Assembly: GCF_013343295.1 (NCBI RefSeq)
Contig: NZ_CP049074.1
Coordinates: forward strand, 663,501-727,500
Direction of reading: 5' to 3'
Length of the DNA: 64,000 nucleotides
DNA from: Metallosphaera tengchongensis
Lineage (GTDB): Archaea > Thermoproteota > Thermoprotei_A > Sulfolobales > Sulfolobaceae
The notes under the pieces are model-generated. The model was not told the origin of the DNA. It searched no databases and was given only the letters and a program-made list of their open reading frames with translations. This document shows positions 36,574-46,054 of the stretch, piece after piece. The position numbers were made by a program, and so were the translations under genes. Each line of letters begins with the position of its first letter. The stretch's first letter is position 1.

Positions 36574-37923
36574 TTAATATAGTTCACCGTAAGTTAAACG
36601 TTGAATAGCCTCGCTAACTATCTCCGACACTGTAGGGTGGGAGAAGGTCACAGGGTAGAGTTGCCTTAGGGAGGCACCTAACTCCATCGCTAAGGCTACA
36701 GTATTTATCACCTCTGTCGCGCCCTCACCTATCATATGGGCACCTTCTATCTTGTCCCCAGATATGACAAGTTTTAGGAACCCTTCTGTTTCATTGAGAG
36801 TCCAGGCCCTGGGTATATCCTTCATTTCCACCGTTATCTCCTTACCCTCCACACCCATCTTCTTTAAATCGTCTAAGGTCCTCCCAACTATCCCTATCTC
36901 CACATCAGCAAAGATTGAGGTGGGGATATACCTCGGCATTTTAGTATCCTTGCCTCCCAAGTTGTCTCCAACTACCGTCCCCTGTCTCCACGCCTTTGTG
37001 GCTGACAATGGAACTCCTGCAACGTCACCTGCAGCGAAGACCTTCCCGTTGCTGGTTCTCCCCCTCTCGTCAACTTTGATGTAACCTCTTTGGTCCACCT
37101 CCACCTTCATCTCGTTTAGGTTGAGGTTTTCAGTACTTGCCTTCCTACCTATGGTCACAACAGCTAGATCCCCATGAATTTCCTCTGATGAGTTGGGAAG
37201 ATTTACGGAGAACTTGACCTCACCCTCGGCGCTCACTATCTTGGACTTGGCGTTAAGGTAGACCCTTATTCCTTTCTCCTCTAACCTTCTCTTCGTAGCT
37301 GAGGCTATATCCTTATCAAATCCTGGAAGAAGCTGAGGCATTAGCTCCAGTACTGTGACCTCTCTACCTAAGGATCTGAAAAGGGTAGCCAACTCTACGC
37401 CTGCAACCCCTCCTCCTACAATGATTATCCTTTTCCCAATTTCCTTCATGTTCATGGCTGTCCACGGGTCAAGGACGTTCTTACCGTTCAGCGGAAAGTC
37501 GGGAAGAGAAAGCGGTACTGATCCAGTGGAAATCACAAGGCTGTCTGCAGTAATAATATCCTCCCCAACCCTAACCTCACCTTGTCCTACGATCTTTGCT
37601 CCTCCCTTAACTACCTTGACGCCCCTTCTATGTAGGTTCCTCTCCATCTTTTCCTTGATGGCTGAAATTATCCTCATTTTATTCTCGTTTAACTTCGTGT
37701 AATCGAGGGAAGCAGAGGAGGCAATCCAAGAGGATGAATAGACCTTCCTGACCATCTTTACGGCGTCTATTAAGGTCTTAGATGGGATGCACGCCCTATT
37801 TATGCACTCCCCTCCTATTTGGTCCTTTTCGACTAGGGCAACTGACTTTCCTAGCTCAGATGCCCTCAAGGCTGCAGAAACTCCTGCAACTCCTCCGCCT
37901 ACTACTATTACATCAAAGTCCAT
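36574..37923 (-). CDS. Dihydrolipoamide dehydrogenase-like flavoprotein disulfide reductase
   Basis: 449 aa class I pyridine-nucleotide disulfide oxidoreductase. FAD motif VVGGGVAGVSAALRASELG, redox-active pair C40 and C45 in GGECINRACIPSK, NAD(P) motif IVGGGVAGVELA, second FAD motif VFAAGDVAG, and the C-terminal catalytic dyad in TFSHPTVSEIV (His-Pro-Thr, Glu). Full length. Lipoamide or a thiol such as bacillithiol-like compound or mercury ion could be the substrate; no 2-oxoacid dehydrogenase genes adjoin. Confidence 0.85.
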   Translation of the reverse strand: MDFDVIVVGGGVAGVSAALRASELGKSVALVEKDQIGGECINRACIPSKTLIDAVKMVRKVYSSSWIASSASLDYTKLNENKMRIISAIKEKMERNLHRRGVKVVKGGAKIVGQGEVRVGEDIITADSLVISTGSVPLSLPDFPLNGKNVLDPWTAMNMKEIGKRIIIVGGGVAGVELATLFRSLGREVTVLELMPQLLPGFDKDIASATKRRLEEKGIRVYLNAKSKIVSAEGEVKFSVNLPNSSEEIHGDLAVVTIGRKASTENLNLNEMKVEVDQRGYIKVDERGRTSNGKVFAAGDVAGVPLSATKAWRQGTVVGDNLGGKDTKMPRYIPTSIFADVEIGIVGRTLDDLKKMGVEGKEITVEMKDIPRAWTLNETEGFLKLVISGDKIEGAHMIGEGATEVINTVALAMELGASLRQLYPVTFSHPTVSEIVSEAIQRLTYGELY

Positions 37924-38302
37924 GGGGTTTACTCTTGCGAGAGAGTATAAAGTTTTTCAGCCTCTTGAGGGCACGTTGAGCGTCCTCGTCTTTTACCATT
38001 TGAAGGCAATTTAAGGCTACATATTCCAGCTCGGTGTAAACTCCGTGTTTCTCAAAAATGTCCCTCAAGCTTAAGTCTAGATTTAGATAGTCCCTCACGA
38101 ACTCCTGGTTACATTCACCTGCAATTTTAAGGAAGGCTAAGTTTACTAACCTTCTCCTCCCGTTCTTGTTGAGGACTATTCTTACCTCCAGGGGAACCTC
38201 ACGGAGATCCGCAACGCTCTCCGGATCTATCTGATCAATTTCAATTTGAAACTCCTCGCTTAGCAGGTAAAGATCCAGGGCTTCAGAGGCCTTCATCTTC
38301 AT
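37913..38302 (-). CDS. Conserved protein coupled to the Lpd-like gene, unknown
   Basis: 129 aa, mixed alpha/beta: EALDLYLLSEEFQIEIDQID, then VPLEVRIVLNKNGRRRLVNLAFLKIAGECNQEFV and helices YVALNCLQMVKDEDAQRALKRLKNFIL. No family recognised. Overlaps the oxidoreductase start by 11 nt, so the two are translated together; ATG 38302 or ATG 38296 may be used. Confidence 0.65.
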   Translation of the reverse strand: MKMKASEALDLYLLSEEFQIEIDQIDPESVADLREVPLEVRIVLNKNGRRRLVNLAFLKIAGECNQEFVRDYLNLDLSLRDIFEKHGVYTELEYVALNCLQMVKDEDAQRALKRLKNFILSRKSKPHGL

Positions 38303-38400
38303 ATGGTGTTGTGACTTACCTTAAAAATTTCTAGATTGGCCTTGCCAAGTTATGGGTTGTTTTTTATAGCTCAACCCTAATCTTATGGAAGGAGACGTTC

Positions 38401-39030
38401 TTGGGAGGCGTTTGGAGAGATTATAAGGAAGAAGCGTACAGAAGGCTCCTCAGAGATAGAGACATTGGATATCTGGACCCTGATATATCCGACCTCTTAA
38501 TGGCTTTTTTCAGGAGGGATAAATCCTACACCTACAGTAGCTGTAGTGGGAGAATAACAGTCATAGATTCCTTTTATCCCTGGAGCAGGAGAGATTCATC
38601 TGTTGTCTACAAGAACCACCTGGGGATTTCAAAGGGTGAGCTAGAAAGGATAATTGAGAAAGGGAAGGTAAGGAGGCTCTGGCTAGTAGTCCAGGGACCC
38701 ATTCTCCACGTCTACACTCAAGATTATGAGGAAGCGTGGACAGTGTTGGAGATAGCCAGGAGTGTAGGGTTCAAGCACAGTGGCATCTTGACCGAAAACA
38801 ACAAAGGCATACTAGTAGAACTGAGAACAGGGATCAAAGTAGCCCACGCGATTGACTACACGAGTCACGAGGGGTTGGAGTACTTAGAAAACCTCGCTAA
38901 TGAAGTCCTGTCCAAGGCTAAGGAGAAGAAAAACCAGTTGAGGGACGCTATACTCCTATCTGTAGGAGATGATTCTGTGAAGTTGGGGGAGAACCCTGAA
39001 GGGGAGACCCATGTCCATGACAGCGTCTGA
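38401..39030 (+). CDS. taw3: tRNA wybutosine-synthesising methyltransferase Taw3 (Tyw3-like)
   Basis: 209 aa. Family marks: DPDISDLL, the SSCSGR motif at 46-51, and GPILHVYTQDYEEAWTVLEIARSVGFKHSGI. N4-methylates the wyosine precursor at G37 of tRNA-Phe using SAM. Start TTG 38401 with GGAG at 38390-38393. The last 75 nt overlap the convergent queE gene, giving an unusually charged tail (KLGENPEGETHVHDSV). Confidence 0.87.
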   Translation: MGGVWRDYKEEAYRRLLRDRDIGYLDPDISDLLMAFFRRDKSYTYSSCSGRITVIDSFYPWSRRDSSVVYKNHLGISKGELERIIEKGKVRRLWLVVQGPILHVYTQDYEEAWTVLEIARSVGFKHSGILTENNKGILVELRTGIKVAHAIDYTSHEGLEYLENLANEVLSKAKEKKNQLRDAILLSVGDDSVKLGENPEGETHVHDSV

Positions 39031-39588
39031 TAATTCCTTTAAAGCCTGAATGTAGTCAGGTCTGTTACCGTCAGGTTGGAGTATGACCTTCTCTGGGTTT
39101 ATCATCTGACTCTCAACGAAGTCCTTGACCTCCCTCAACTCACGGGCGGGGTTGACTACAACGAACTTGTAATACGTAGCCCAGTCGTCTGAGAAGTCGT
39201 ACCTGAGCTTATGTCCTGAGTTGGATAACTTTGGAGACACGGAGAAAACGTCCACTACCTTCCTTAACTCCCCCTTTGGCTTAACAGTCCCATTCGTCTC
39301 AACCACTATCTTGTATCCCATCTCCTTTAGAGCCAAGGATAGGGGAAGTATGTCCTGCAGTAGAGGTTCCCCTCCCGTCACCGTTGTCCATCTTACAGCT
39401 GGATTAAGGGACTTCAGGATCTCCTCCATCCTCATTGGCTTTCCCTCCTCCCTTATCCAAGAGTTCTTGGTATCGCACCAGACGCAGCGTAAGTTGCACC
39501 CAGCTAACCTCACGAAATTGGATGGACTACCTATTACTAAACCCTCACCTTGAATTGAAGTAAATATTTCAACAATCCAGTACTGCAC
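38956..39588 (-). CDS. queE: 7-carboxy-7-deazaguanine synthase QueE
   Basis: 210 aa radical SAM enzyme. [4Fe-4S] cysteines C31, C35 and C38 in GCNLRCVWCDT (Cx3Cx2C), GGEPLLQ, and the substrate-binding EIFTSIQGEG start. Makes the 7-deazaguanine core used for archaeosine in tRNA. Overlaps taw3 by 75 nt in the convergent direction and the GTPase gene upstream by 20 nt in the same direction. Confidence 0.9.
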   Translation of the reverse strand: MQYWIVEIFTSIQGEGLVIGSPSNFVRLAGCNLRCVWCDTKNSWIREEGKPMRMEEILKSLNPAVRWTTVTGGEPLLQDILPLSLALKEMGYKIVVETNGTVKPKGELRKVVDVFSVSPKLSNSGHKLRYDFSDDWATYYKFVVVNPARELREVKDFVESQMINPEKVILQPDGNRPDYIQALKELSDAVMDMGLPFRVLPQLHRIISYR

Positions 39589-40558
39589 TAGGATCTTGAA
39601 TAACTGTTCGGAGCAGTTTAAAAATCTCCCTCTTCAGCTCGGTAATTCCTTGCCCGATGGTACAACTAATCTCCAACGCGTTCACGCTATTTAGGATCTT
39701 CTCTTTCAATGCTTTATCTGGATTATCTACCTTATTGAGAGCGACGATTATAGGCTTATCGAGGGAGCTCACCGACCTGTATATGTTTAGTTGCTCCTCA
39801 GCCGTATAGTTAGCAGATTCGGACACGTCAAACAGGAAAACAACCACTCCCCTCAAATTCCTCAAGGCGTTTATAGCCTTCCTCTCTATGACGTTCCTCT
39901 CAACGTCCGGTCTATCTAAAATCCCAGGCGTATCTATAACCTGAACCTTCGCTCCGCAATTCATGTGACCCACGTGGATCTCCTTAGTGGTGAAGGGGTA
40001 GTTCGCGACCTCGGGCTTGGCGCTTGAGATTAGGGAGACCAGAGTCGATTTTCCAACATTTGGAGGTCCTGCGACAATGACTGTGGGGAGATCTGGGTCT
40101 ATGGCTTTCCCCTTAGAAACCTCAACAACCACGGAGGATATCCAATCCACGCATTGCTTAGCTTCCCTTAATATTGAGGCCGCCCTTCCAAACCCCGCTC
40201 TCATCAAAGAGTTTGCCCTATGCTCAGGACTGACCCTTATCAGCCTCTGGTACTTCTCCAACATCGACCTGGCTACGCTGGAGCTTCTACTTATTTTGCT
40301 CAGGCAAATCCTGACCTTGTCAAGAGAACCGGAGGCTATCTCAAGGGAGGTCTGGTAAAACGGGTGAAGTTGGTCTATCCTGGGGAAACGCTTCACAAAT
40401 TCGTTGTAGAGCGAGACCCTATCCTGGAAGTATTTGAGTCTCCTTATCTCCCTCTCCTTCACAGTCTTCCCATTTATTGACCCCAACTTGTTCGCAACAC
40501 TATCAATCAAAACCTCCACCGGTGGAAGTGGAGATAGCCTCTCAAAGGGATTCAACAT
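39569..40558 (-). CDS. Nog1/Obg-type GTP-binding protein
   Basis: 329 aa: helical N-terminal NOG1 domain (about 1-155), then a G domain with GPPNVGKST (164-172), switch/G3 DTPGILDRP and G4 NKVD. The eukaryotic relative acts in 60S ribosome assembly; the archaeal version probably does likewise. Its start overlaps the tRNA-binding protein gene by 7 nt, making a run of three translation-linked genes with queE. Confidence 0.88.
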   Translation of the reverse strand: MLNPFERLSPLPPVEVLIDSVANKLGSINGKTVKEREIRRLKYFQDRVSLYNEFVKRFPRIDQLHPFYQTSLEIASGSLDKVRICLSKISRSSSVARSMLEKYQRLIRVSPEHRANSLMRAGFGRAASILREAKQCVDWISSVVVEVSKGKAIDPDLPTVIVAGPPNVGKSTLVSLISSAKPEVANYPFTTKEIHVGHMNCGAKVQVIDTPGILDRPDVERNVIERKAINALRNLRGVVVFLFDVSESANYTAEEQLNIYRSVSSLDKPIIVALNKVDNPDKALKEKILNSVNALEISCTIGQGITELKREIFKLLRTVIQDPSAVLDC

Positions 40559-40890
40559 ACTTTGGTCCCCTGGGGGGCGTCCCCATCAGGGACAAGCAGA
40601 ACAGGCTTAACTCCCCTTTGCTCGTCCTCCTTGCAACCCGCAGCTAAAATCATCCCTTGACTTTCAAAACCCCTTATTATCCTAGGCTTAAGGTTGGTGA
40701 GTACAATAACGTTCTTGTTTAGAATTTGGTCCGGGGTGTAGTACTCCGCTATCCCAGACACGATCTGTCTGGTCTCTGAGCCTAAGTCCACCTTCAACTT
40801 GAGAAGTCTAGTTCCCTCTATCCTTTCAGCTTCAATGACCTTACCTACCTTAATCTCTAGCTTTTGAAAGTCCTCTATGGTTATTTCCAT
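40552..40890 (-). CDS. tRNA-binding OB-fold protein (MetRS beta-like)
   Basis: 112 aa single EMAP-II/Trbp111-type OB fold: DFQKLEIKVGKVIEAERIEGTRLLKLKVDLG, RQIVSGIAEYYTPDQILNKNVIVLTNLKPR and GFESQGMILAA. In archaea it serves as the detached C-terminal tRNA-binding module of methionyl-tRNA synthetase. First gene of a minus-strand run with the GTPase and queE. Confidence 0.88.
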   Translation of the reverse strand: MEITIEDFQKLEIKVGKVIEAERIEGTRLLKLKVDLGSETRQIVSGIAEYYTPDQILNKNVIVLTNLKPRIIRGFESQGMILAAGCKEDEQRGVKPVLLVPDGDAPQGTKVC

Positions 40891-40968
40891 GACTTACCTT
40901 CATTATCCTTCACGTTTAATAGCTGTGTTTACTTGTCCAAGTAAAAGAGGAATCCGTGAATGAGTGAA

Positions 40969-40976
40969 TTTTTAAG
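40969..40976 (+). promoter_or_regulatory. TATA box of the purine operon
   Basis: TTTTTAAG centred 25 nt before the purC ATG at 40997, giving a leaderless operon mRNA. Confidence 0.55.
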
Positions 40977-40996
40977 CTAATCACGTAAATGACATT

Positions 40997-41701
40997 ATGG
41001 AAAAGATTGGCGAAGGAAAGACCAAGGAGGTCTTCCTTCTAGACGAGGACCACGTTTTACTTAAGTTCAAGGACACTGTGACGGCCGGGGACGGTGCCAA
41101 GGCTGATGTAATTTTAGGTAAGGGGGTTCTGAACGCGCAGACCTCAGCAATAATCTTCAGGCTCTTAGAAAGGGAGGGGATTTCTACACATTACGTGGGC
41201 ATGAAGGACGACAGAACTATGATAGCCAAGAAGTTAAAGATGATCCCTGTAGAGGTGGTTTTGAGGAATATTGCAACAGGGAGCATCGTAAAGAGGTTGC
41301 CTATCAATGAGGGGGAAATTTTTGACCCTCCCATCGTAGAGTTCTTCTTAAAGGACGACGCCAGGCATGACCCACTGTTGAATTATCATCACATGAGGTA
41401 CCTCAAGCTAATGGAAGAAGGGGAGGCGAAGGAGATAGAGCAGATAATGTTCAAGGTGAACGAAGTTTTGAGAAGGGTTGTAACCAACATGAAGCTTTCC
41501 CTGTACGATTTCAAACTGGAGTTCGGAAGGTTTAACGGAAGGCTCATGATAGGGGACGAGATCTCTTTGGACTCCATGAGAGTAAGGGACCCTGAAAGCG
41601 GGAGGATATTGGACAAGGATCTATACAGGAGGGGTCAGCCATTGGAGGTTGTAAAGGCGTCCTACTCTGAGTTCTTCAACAGGCTTACTCAGGTGGTGTA
41701 G
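40997..41701 (+). CDS. purC: SAICAR synthetase
   Basis: 234 aa. [48 protein letters not shown] and the [11 protein letters not shown] motif are all present, full length. ATP-dependent ligation of aspartate to CAIR, step 8 of purine synthesis. First gene of an eight-gene purine operon; the purS GTG follows immediately after the stop. Confidence 0.95.
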   Translation: MEKIGEGKTKEVFLLDEDHVLLKFKDTVTAGDGAKADVILGKGVLNAQTSAIIFRLLEREGISTHYVGMKDDRTMIAKKLKMIPVEVVLRNIATGSIVKRLPINEGEIFDPPIVEFFLKDDARHDPLLNYHHMRYLKLMEEGEAKEIEQIMFKVNEVLRRVVTNMKLSLYDFKLEFGRFNGRLMIGDEISLDSMRVRDPESGRILDKDLYRRGQPLEVVKASYSEFFNRLTQVV

Positions 41702-41971
41702 GTGTACAGGGTGGAGCTCATAGTGATAAACAAGGACGGCGTGAGGGATCCAGAAGGGGAGACTCTAAAGAGATACGTACTTGATCCTGAAGTTCCCAAT
41801 AGGATATCCTCAGCCAGAGTGGGGAAGTTCATAGAGCTTTTAGTAGATGCTAGCTCTAAGGAGGAAGCTGAAAGGCTTGTGGCAAAGTTGGCTGAGGAGA
41901 AGAGGCTCTACAACCCCATAGTTCATAAGATCAGAGTGAGGGCTGAAAGGCTTGAGGACGGCAGTTCTTAA
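41702..41971 (+). CDS. purS: FGAM synthase subunit PurS
   Basis: 89 aa, YRVELIVINKDGVRDPEGETLKRYVLD ... ISSARVGKFIELLVDASSKEEAERLVAKLAEEKRLYNPIVHKIRVRAE. Small bridging subunit of the three-part FGAM synthase (PurSQL). Start GTG directly after purC; overlaps purQ by 20 nt. Confidence 0.93.
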   Translation: MYRVELIVINKDGVRDPEGETLKRYVLDPEVPNRISSARVGKFIELLVDASSKEEAERLVAKLAEEKRLYNPIVHKIRVRAERLEDGSS

Positions 41972-42620
41972 GTTTCCAGGAACCACGTGCGAGATAGATG
42001 TCGCCAAAGCCCTGAAGAAAGTGGGGGCAGAAGTAGAGGTAGTCCAGTTTAACAAATTTGATCCCGACAGATACGGTGGGGTAGTCATCCCTGGAGGCTT
42101 CAGTTTCGGGGATTACATTAGAGCTGGAACTATAGCTGCCAACAGCGAAGCCATGAAGAGGGTTAAGGATATGGCTGATGAGGGAAAGTTGGTTCTGGGC
42201 ATCTGCAATGGCTTCCAAATCTTGGTGGAGTCCAACATACTAAAGGGCGCCCTTCTCCCAAACCTAAACTTGAGGTTCATAACTAGATGGGTCAGGGTCA
42301 AGGTTAGAAGGAGAGACACACAGTTTACAAAAGACTCCAAGGAGACTTTGTTTATGCCAATAGCCCACATGGAAGGCAGGTATTTCCTGGACGACGAAGA
42401 ACTTGCGTCTAGACTGTCCCTTTTCCAATATGTTGATGAAAGCGGACTACCGACACCAGAGGCAAACCCAAATGGATCCATACTTAACATTGCTGGAATA
42501 TCCAACGACGCTGGTAACGTAGTTGGGCTTATGCCACACCCAGAGAGAGCATCGTTCTCTACAATTTCCCCAGATGGGTCCACAGACGGTCTGGAGATCC
42601 TAAAGGTGTTCGGGAAATGA
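41952..42620 (+). CDS. purQ: FGAM synthase glutaminase subunit PurQ
   Basis: 222 aa class I glutamine amidotransferase: FPGTTCEIDVAKAL, nucleophile Cys in GICNGFQIL, and the His-Glu pair in LMPHPERAS. Supplies ammonia to PurL. Start TTG 41952 inside purS; overlaps purL by 4 nt. Confidence 0.94.
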   Translation: MRTAVLKFPGTTCEIDVAKALKKVGAEVEVVQFNKFDPDRYGGVVIPGGFSFGDYIRAGTIAANSEAMKRVKDMADEGKLVLGICNGFQILVESNILKGALLPNLNLRFITRWVRVKVRRRDTQFTKDSKETLFMPIAHMEGRYFLDDEELASRLSLFQYVDESGLPTPEANPNGSILNIAGISNDAGNVVGLMPHPERASFSTISPDGSTDGLEILKVFGK

Positions 42621-44722
42621 TGCTCACCCTTTCTCAAAGGGAAATGGAAGTGGTTAGGAGGGTTCTGAATAGGGAACCCAATGAGGCTGAGTGGAAACTA
42701 GTAGATGCGCTCTGGTCTGAGCACTGCTCCTATAAGAGCTCAAAGGTGTTTCTGAGAAGCCTTCCAAGCACCGGACCTAACGTAGTGATGAGCGTGGAAG
42801 ATTGGCAAGATGCAGGTGCTGTGGACGTTGGGGACGGTTGGGCTCTAGTACTTAAGGTGGAGAGCCATAATCACCCGTCAGCCATTGACCCTTTCAACGG
42901 CGCAGCAACTGGAGTGGGGGGAATACTCAGGGACATTATCAGTAAAGGTGCCCGTCCCATTGCACTCCTTGATATGATCAGGGTCGGGAGGTTAGACCAG
43001 AAGGGGAAGTGGCTGGTCAAAAACATCATCTCCGGTATCGGATTCTACGGTAATAGCGTGGGGGTACCAGTTGTTGGTGGGGAGCTTTCCTTCGACGAAA
43101 CTTACAATGACAATCCTCTGGTGGATGTGGCGTGTGTAGGGGTAGTAAAGAAGGACTCCATAGTTCCTAGCGTAGTCAAGGAGTCCGGTCTAAAGCTCGT
43201 GCTGGTGGGTTTCACGGGGTTGGACGGTCTGGGTGGAGCGTCCTTTGCGTCCCGTAAACTAAGCGGATTAGATGAAATAGGCGCAGTCCAGATCGCTGAC
43301 CCCTTTGCAGGGAAGGTAATAATTGACCTTACGCTTGAGGTCGCGAAGGACGTCAGCGCTATTAAAGATCTAGGGGGCGGTGGACTGGCCGTGGCAGTGA
43401 CAGAAATGGCTAACGGCTTAGGAGCCGTAGTTAACCTTGAAAAAGTCCCTTTGAGATATAGGGATTTGTTACCTGAGGAGATTATTATCTCAGAGACTCA
43501 GGAAAGGATGCTGTTCGCAGTTAAGCCAGAGAAAGTTGAGGCAGTGTGTTCGAAGTTTCAAGAGCTCAACTACCCATGCGCCGAGATAGGAGAAATCTCA
43601 ACAGAGCCTACCATAAGGTTTCTCTATAAGGGTGAGACGGTCGCTCAGTTGCCCTCTGATCTACTGTTGAACCCTCCTCTAGTGGTCTGGCCCGCAGAGA
43701 GGAAGGAAAGATCAAATTCTGACTCTAGACCAGTGGAACTAAAGGAAGCCATCGTAAGGGTAATGACGCACCCGGACCTAGTAAGCAAGGAGTGGGCATA
43801 CTCCCAGTTTGACTATGAGGTTGGGACGTCTACAGTTGTGAAACCTGGAGATGGGGACAGCGCAGTTGTGGAGTTACCCAATGGGAGGTTACTGGCGTTA
43901 AAGGGAGATGCGAACCAAGACCTATGTAGCGAGGACAGCTACGAATGCGGTAAGGCCATAGTCGCCGAAACTTATAGGAACTTAGCTACCGTTGGCGCCA
44001 GGGGGATAGCCCTGGTGGACCACTTGCAGTTTGGAGATCCAAGAAAGCCAGAGGTTTACCACGACTTCATCGAGGCTGTGAGGGGCATTTCGGAGGCTTC
44101 AAAGTTCTTCTCTATTCCAGTGGTGGGCGGAAAGGTATCGTTCCACAATGAGGACAAGGAAGGGAATCCTATAAAGCCAACACCTCTAGTGGTCATGGCG
44201 GGGCTGGTGGAAGGGAAGCTAGGAAAAGGAAAGCCTCAAGAGGGCTCACTAGTTTTGTTGGGTTTAACAAGGAATGAACTTCGAGGAACTCTTTATAGCA
44301 GATTATTCGGCGGAAGAGGAAGTATACCGAAGGTTAGGTTGATGGAGGACGAGCTGGCTTCCAAACTCGTCATAAAGGGGATCAATGAGGACAAGGTTAA
44401 GTGGAGCAAGGACCTGTCTAAAGGTGGTCTTGCCGGCGCTGTTTTGCCATTAATAGTCAACGGCTTGACAGTAGCCATAACCAGCGGAGCTATCCAAGGG
44501 ACTTCAGATATTTTAGCCAAAATGTTCTCCGAGGGTAGTGGAAGGTTCCTTGTGGTAACTGACGATCCGCAGTGGTTCCTATATCAGGCGGGAAGGCTGG
44601 GAATTCAAGCCTCAGTTATAGGAAAGGCATACCAGGGTTCTGACCTAATTATAGATGAAAAATCATTCAATACAGAGAAAATTACTAGCAACTATTTCAG
44701 GTTCTTGGAGGAGGTTCTATGA
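42617..44722 (+). CDS. purL: FGAM synthase large subunit PurL
   Basis: 701 aa small-type PurL: LWSEHCSYKSSK near the N-terminus, KVESHNHPSAIDPFNGAATGVGGILRDI, the second ATP site GGGGLAVAVTEMA, and C-terminal half GDANQDLCSEDSYECGKAIVAETYRNL. Converts FGAR to FGAM with ATP and PurQ-derived ammonia. Overlaps purQ and purF by 4 nt each. Confidence 0.95.
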   Translation: MMLTLSQREMEVVRRVLNREPNEAEWKLVDALWSEHCSYKSSKVFLRSLPSTGPNVVMSVEDWQDAGAVDVGDGWALVLKVESHNHPSAIDPFNGAATGVGGILRDIISKGARPIALLDMIRVGRLDQKGKWLVKNIISGIGFYGNSVGVPVVGGELSFDETYNDNPLVDVACVGVVKKDSIVPSVVKESGLKLVLVGFTGLDGLGGASFASRKLSGLDEIGAVQIADPFAGKVIIDLTLEVAKDVSAIKDLGGGGLAVAVTEMANGLGAVVNLEKVPLRYRDLLPEEIIISETQERMLFAVKPEKVEAVCSKFQELNYPCAEIGEISTEPTIRFLYKGETVAQLPSDLLLNPPLVVWPAERKERSNSDSRPVELKEAIVRVMTHPDLVSKEWAYSQFDYEVGTSTVVKPGDGDSAVVELPNGRLLALKGDANQDLCSEDSYECGKAIVAETYRNLATVGARGIALVDHLQFGDPRKPEVYHDFIEAVRGISEASKFFSIPVVGGKVSFHNEDKEGNPIKPTPLVVMAGLVEGKLGKGKPQEGSLVLLGLTRNELRGTLYSRLFGGRGSIPKVRLMEDELASKLVIKGINEDKVKWSKDLSKGGLAGAVLPLIVNGLTVAITSGAIQGTSDILAKMFSEGSGRFLVVTDDPQWFLYQAGRLGIQASVIGKAYQGSDLIIDEKSFNTEKITSNYFRFLEEVL

Positions 44723-46050
44723 AAGAACATTGCGGAGTCTTTGGAGTGGTTGGGGAGGACGCAACGAGGCTTACCTACGAGGGATTGAAGCTTCTTCAGC
44801 ATAGGGGACAGGAGTCCGCTGGGATATCTTGGATAGAGCGAGGTAGTGTTGTTACGAAGAAGGGACTTGGTCTCGTGGGTGAGGCACTTGATCCCAAAGA
44901 GCTTAGGAACGCCCAGATGGCGATAGGTCACGTAAGGTACTCTACAACTGGGTCTACAACTATCACGGAGGCTCAGCCCTTAAGTAACGAAAGGATTTCA
45001 GTATCCTTCAACGGAACCATTACCAACCACTTCCATTTTGGTGAATTCGCGACAGACACTGAGTTTATCCTTAACTTCCTCTCCAAGGAGTTAGAGAGAG
45101 AAGGTGACTTGGTCAGGGCTGCCAAGTCCTTCATGGACGTAGCTGACGGGGCTTATTCCCTCCTGATTCTATCTGATGAAGAGCTCATAGCCATGAGGGA
45201 TCCAAGGGGATTTCGCCCCCTAGTCGTAGGCGAAATTGACGGGAGCAAGGTAGTGTCATCGGAGGACTCTGCTATCAAACAGTTGGGAGGTAAGGTTATT
45301 GGGTCTGTACATCCTGGAGAGTTGGTCGTAATTAAGGAAAAAGGGATATCAAGGGAGAGCGTATACAACCTTCCTTCGGCTACTTGCGCCTTTGAGTACA
45401 TTTACTTCTCCAGGAGCGACTCGGTAATAGACGGGATCTCCGTCTATACCTCCAGGGTTAGACTAGGGGAGTTGTTGGCAGAGAGGCATCCTGCAAAAGG
45501 TGACATTGTAGTTCCAGTTCCAGACTCGTCAAGACCCATAGCCTTAGGCTTCTCAAGGAAGAGCGGTATACCGCTGGAGGAGGCTTTGGTGAGGACAGTC
45601 TCCTCAAAGAGGTCTTTCATTATGCCCTCTAATGAGAAAAGGAATGAGGTACTCAAGGAGAAGTTCGGTGTTGTGGAACGAGCAGTCAGCGGTAAAAGGG
45701 TGGTACTTATTGACGACTCCATAGTGAGGGGAAATACCATGAAGAGACTCATAGCGTCCCTGAGAAACGGAGGCGCTACAGAAATTCACGTTAGGATTGG
45801 TTCCCCCATGATAAGGTATCCATGTTATATGGGTATTGACTTCCCCAGGAGATCCGAGCTTTTGGCCAACTTGGGGGACATCAAGAGGATCGCTAGTGAG
45901 GTAGGAGCTGACAGCGTTGAGTATCTTGAAACTGACGAAATGGAGAGAGCCATCGGGAGGAAGAACCTCTGCGAAGCTTGCTTCTCTGGTGTCTACCCAC
46001 TAAAGGGTAAGTATGACCTCTCAAAATTGGAGAGGGTTTTCTCGAGGTGA
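44719..46050 (+). CDS. purF: Glutamine PRPP amidotransferase
   Basis: 443 aa. Four-residue propeptide MKEH before the Ntn nucleophile Cys5; glutaminase residues intact (HRGQESAG, GHVRYSTTG, SFNGTITN). Phosphoribosyltransferase PRPP loop VVLIDDSIVRGNT. Four cysteines (TCAFEY, YPCYMG, NLCEACF) fit the [4Fe-4S]-bearing Bacillus-type enzyme. Catalyses the committed step of purine synthesis. Followed after 4 nt by a degenerate paralog. Confidence 0.94.
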   Translation: MKEHCGVFGVVGEDATRLTYEGLKLLQHRGQESAGISWIERGSVVTKKGLGLVGEALDPKELRNAQMAIGHVRYSTTGSTTITEAQPLSNERISVSFNGTITNHFHFGEFATDTEFILNFLSKELEREGDLVRAAKSFMDVADGAYSLLILSDEELIAMRDPRGFRPLVVGEIDGSKVVSSEDSAIKQLGGKVIGSVHPGELVVIKEKGISRESVYNLPSATCAFEYIYFSRSDSVIDGISVYTSRVRLGELLAERHPAKGDIVVPVPDSSRPIALGFSRKSGIPLEEALVRTVSSKRSFIMPSNEKRNEVLKEKFGVVERAVSGKRVVLIDDSIVRGNTMKRLIASLRNGGATEIHVRIGSPMIRYPCYMGIDFPRRSELLANLGDIKRIASEVGADSVEYLETDEMERAIGRKNLCEACFSGVYPLKGKYDLSKLERVFSR

Positions 46051-46054
46051 CAAA

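Noticed and set aside
46013-46054. N-terminal extension of the second PurF (14 residues from ATG 46013)
   Set aside because: It overlaps the purF end, is unlike PurF, and the ribosome site GAGGTGA points to ATG 46055.
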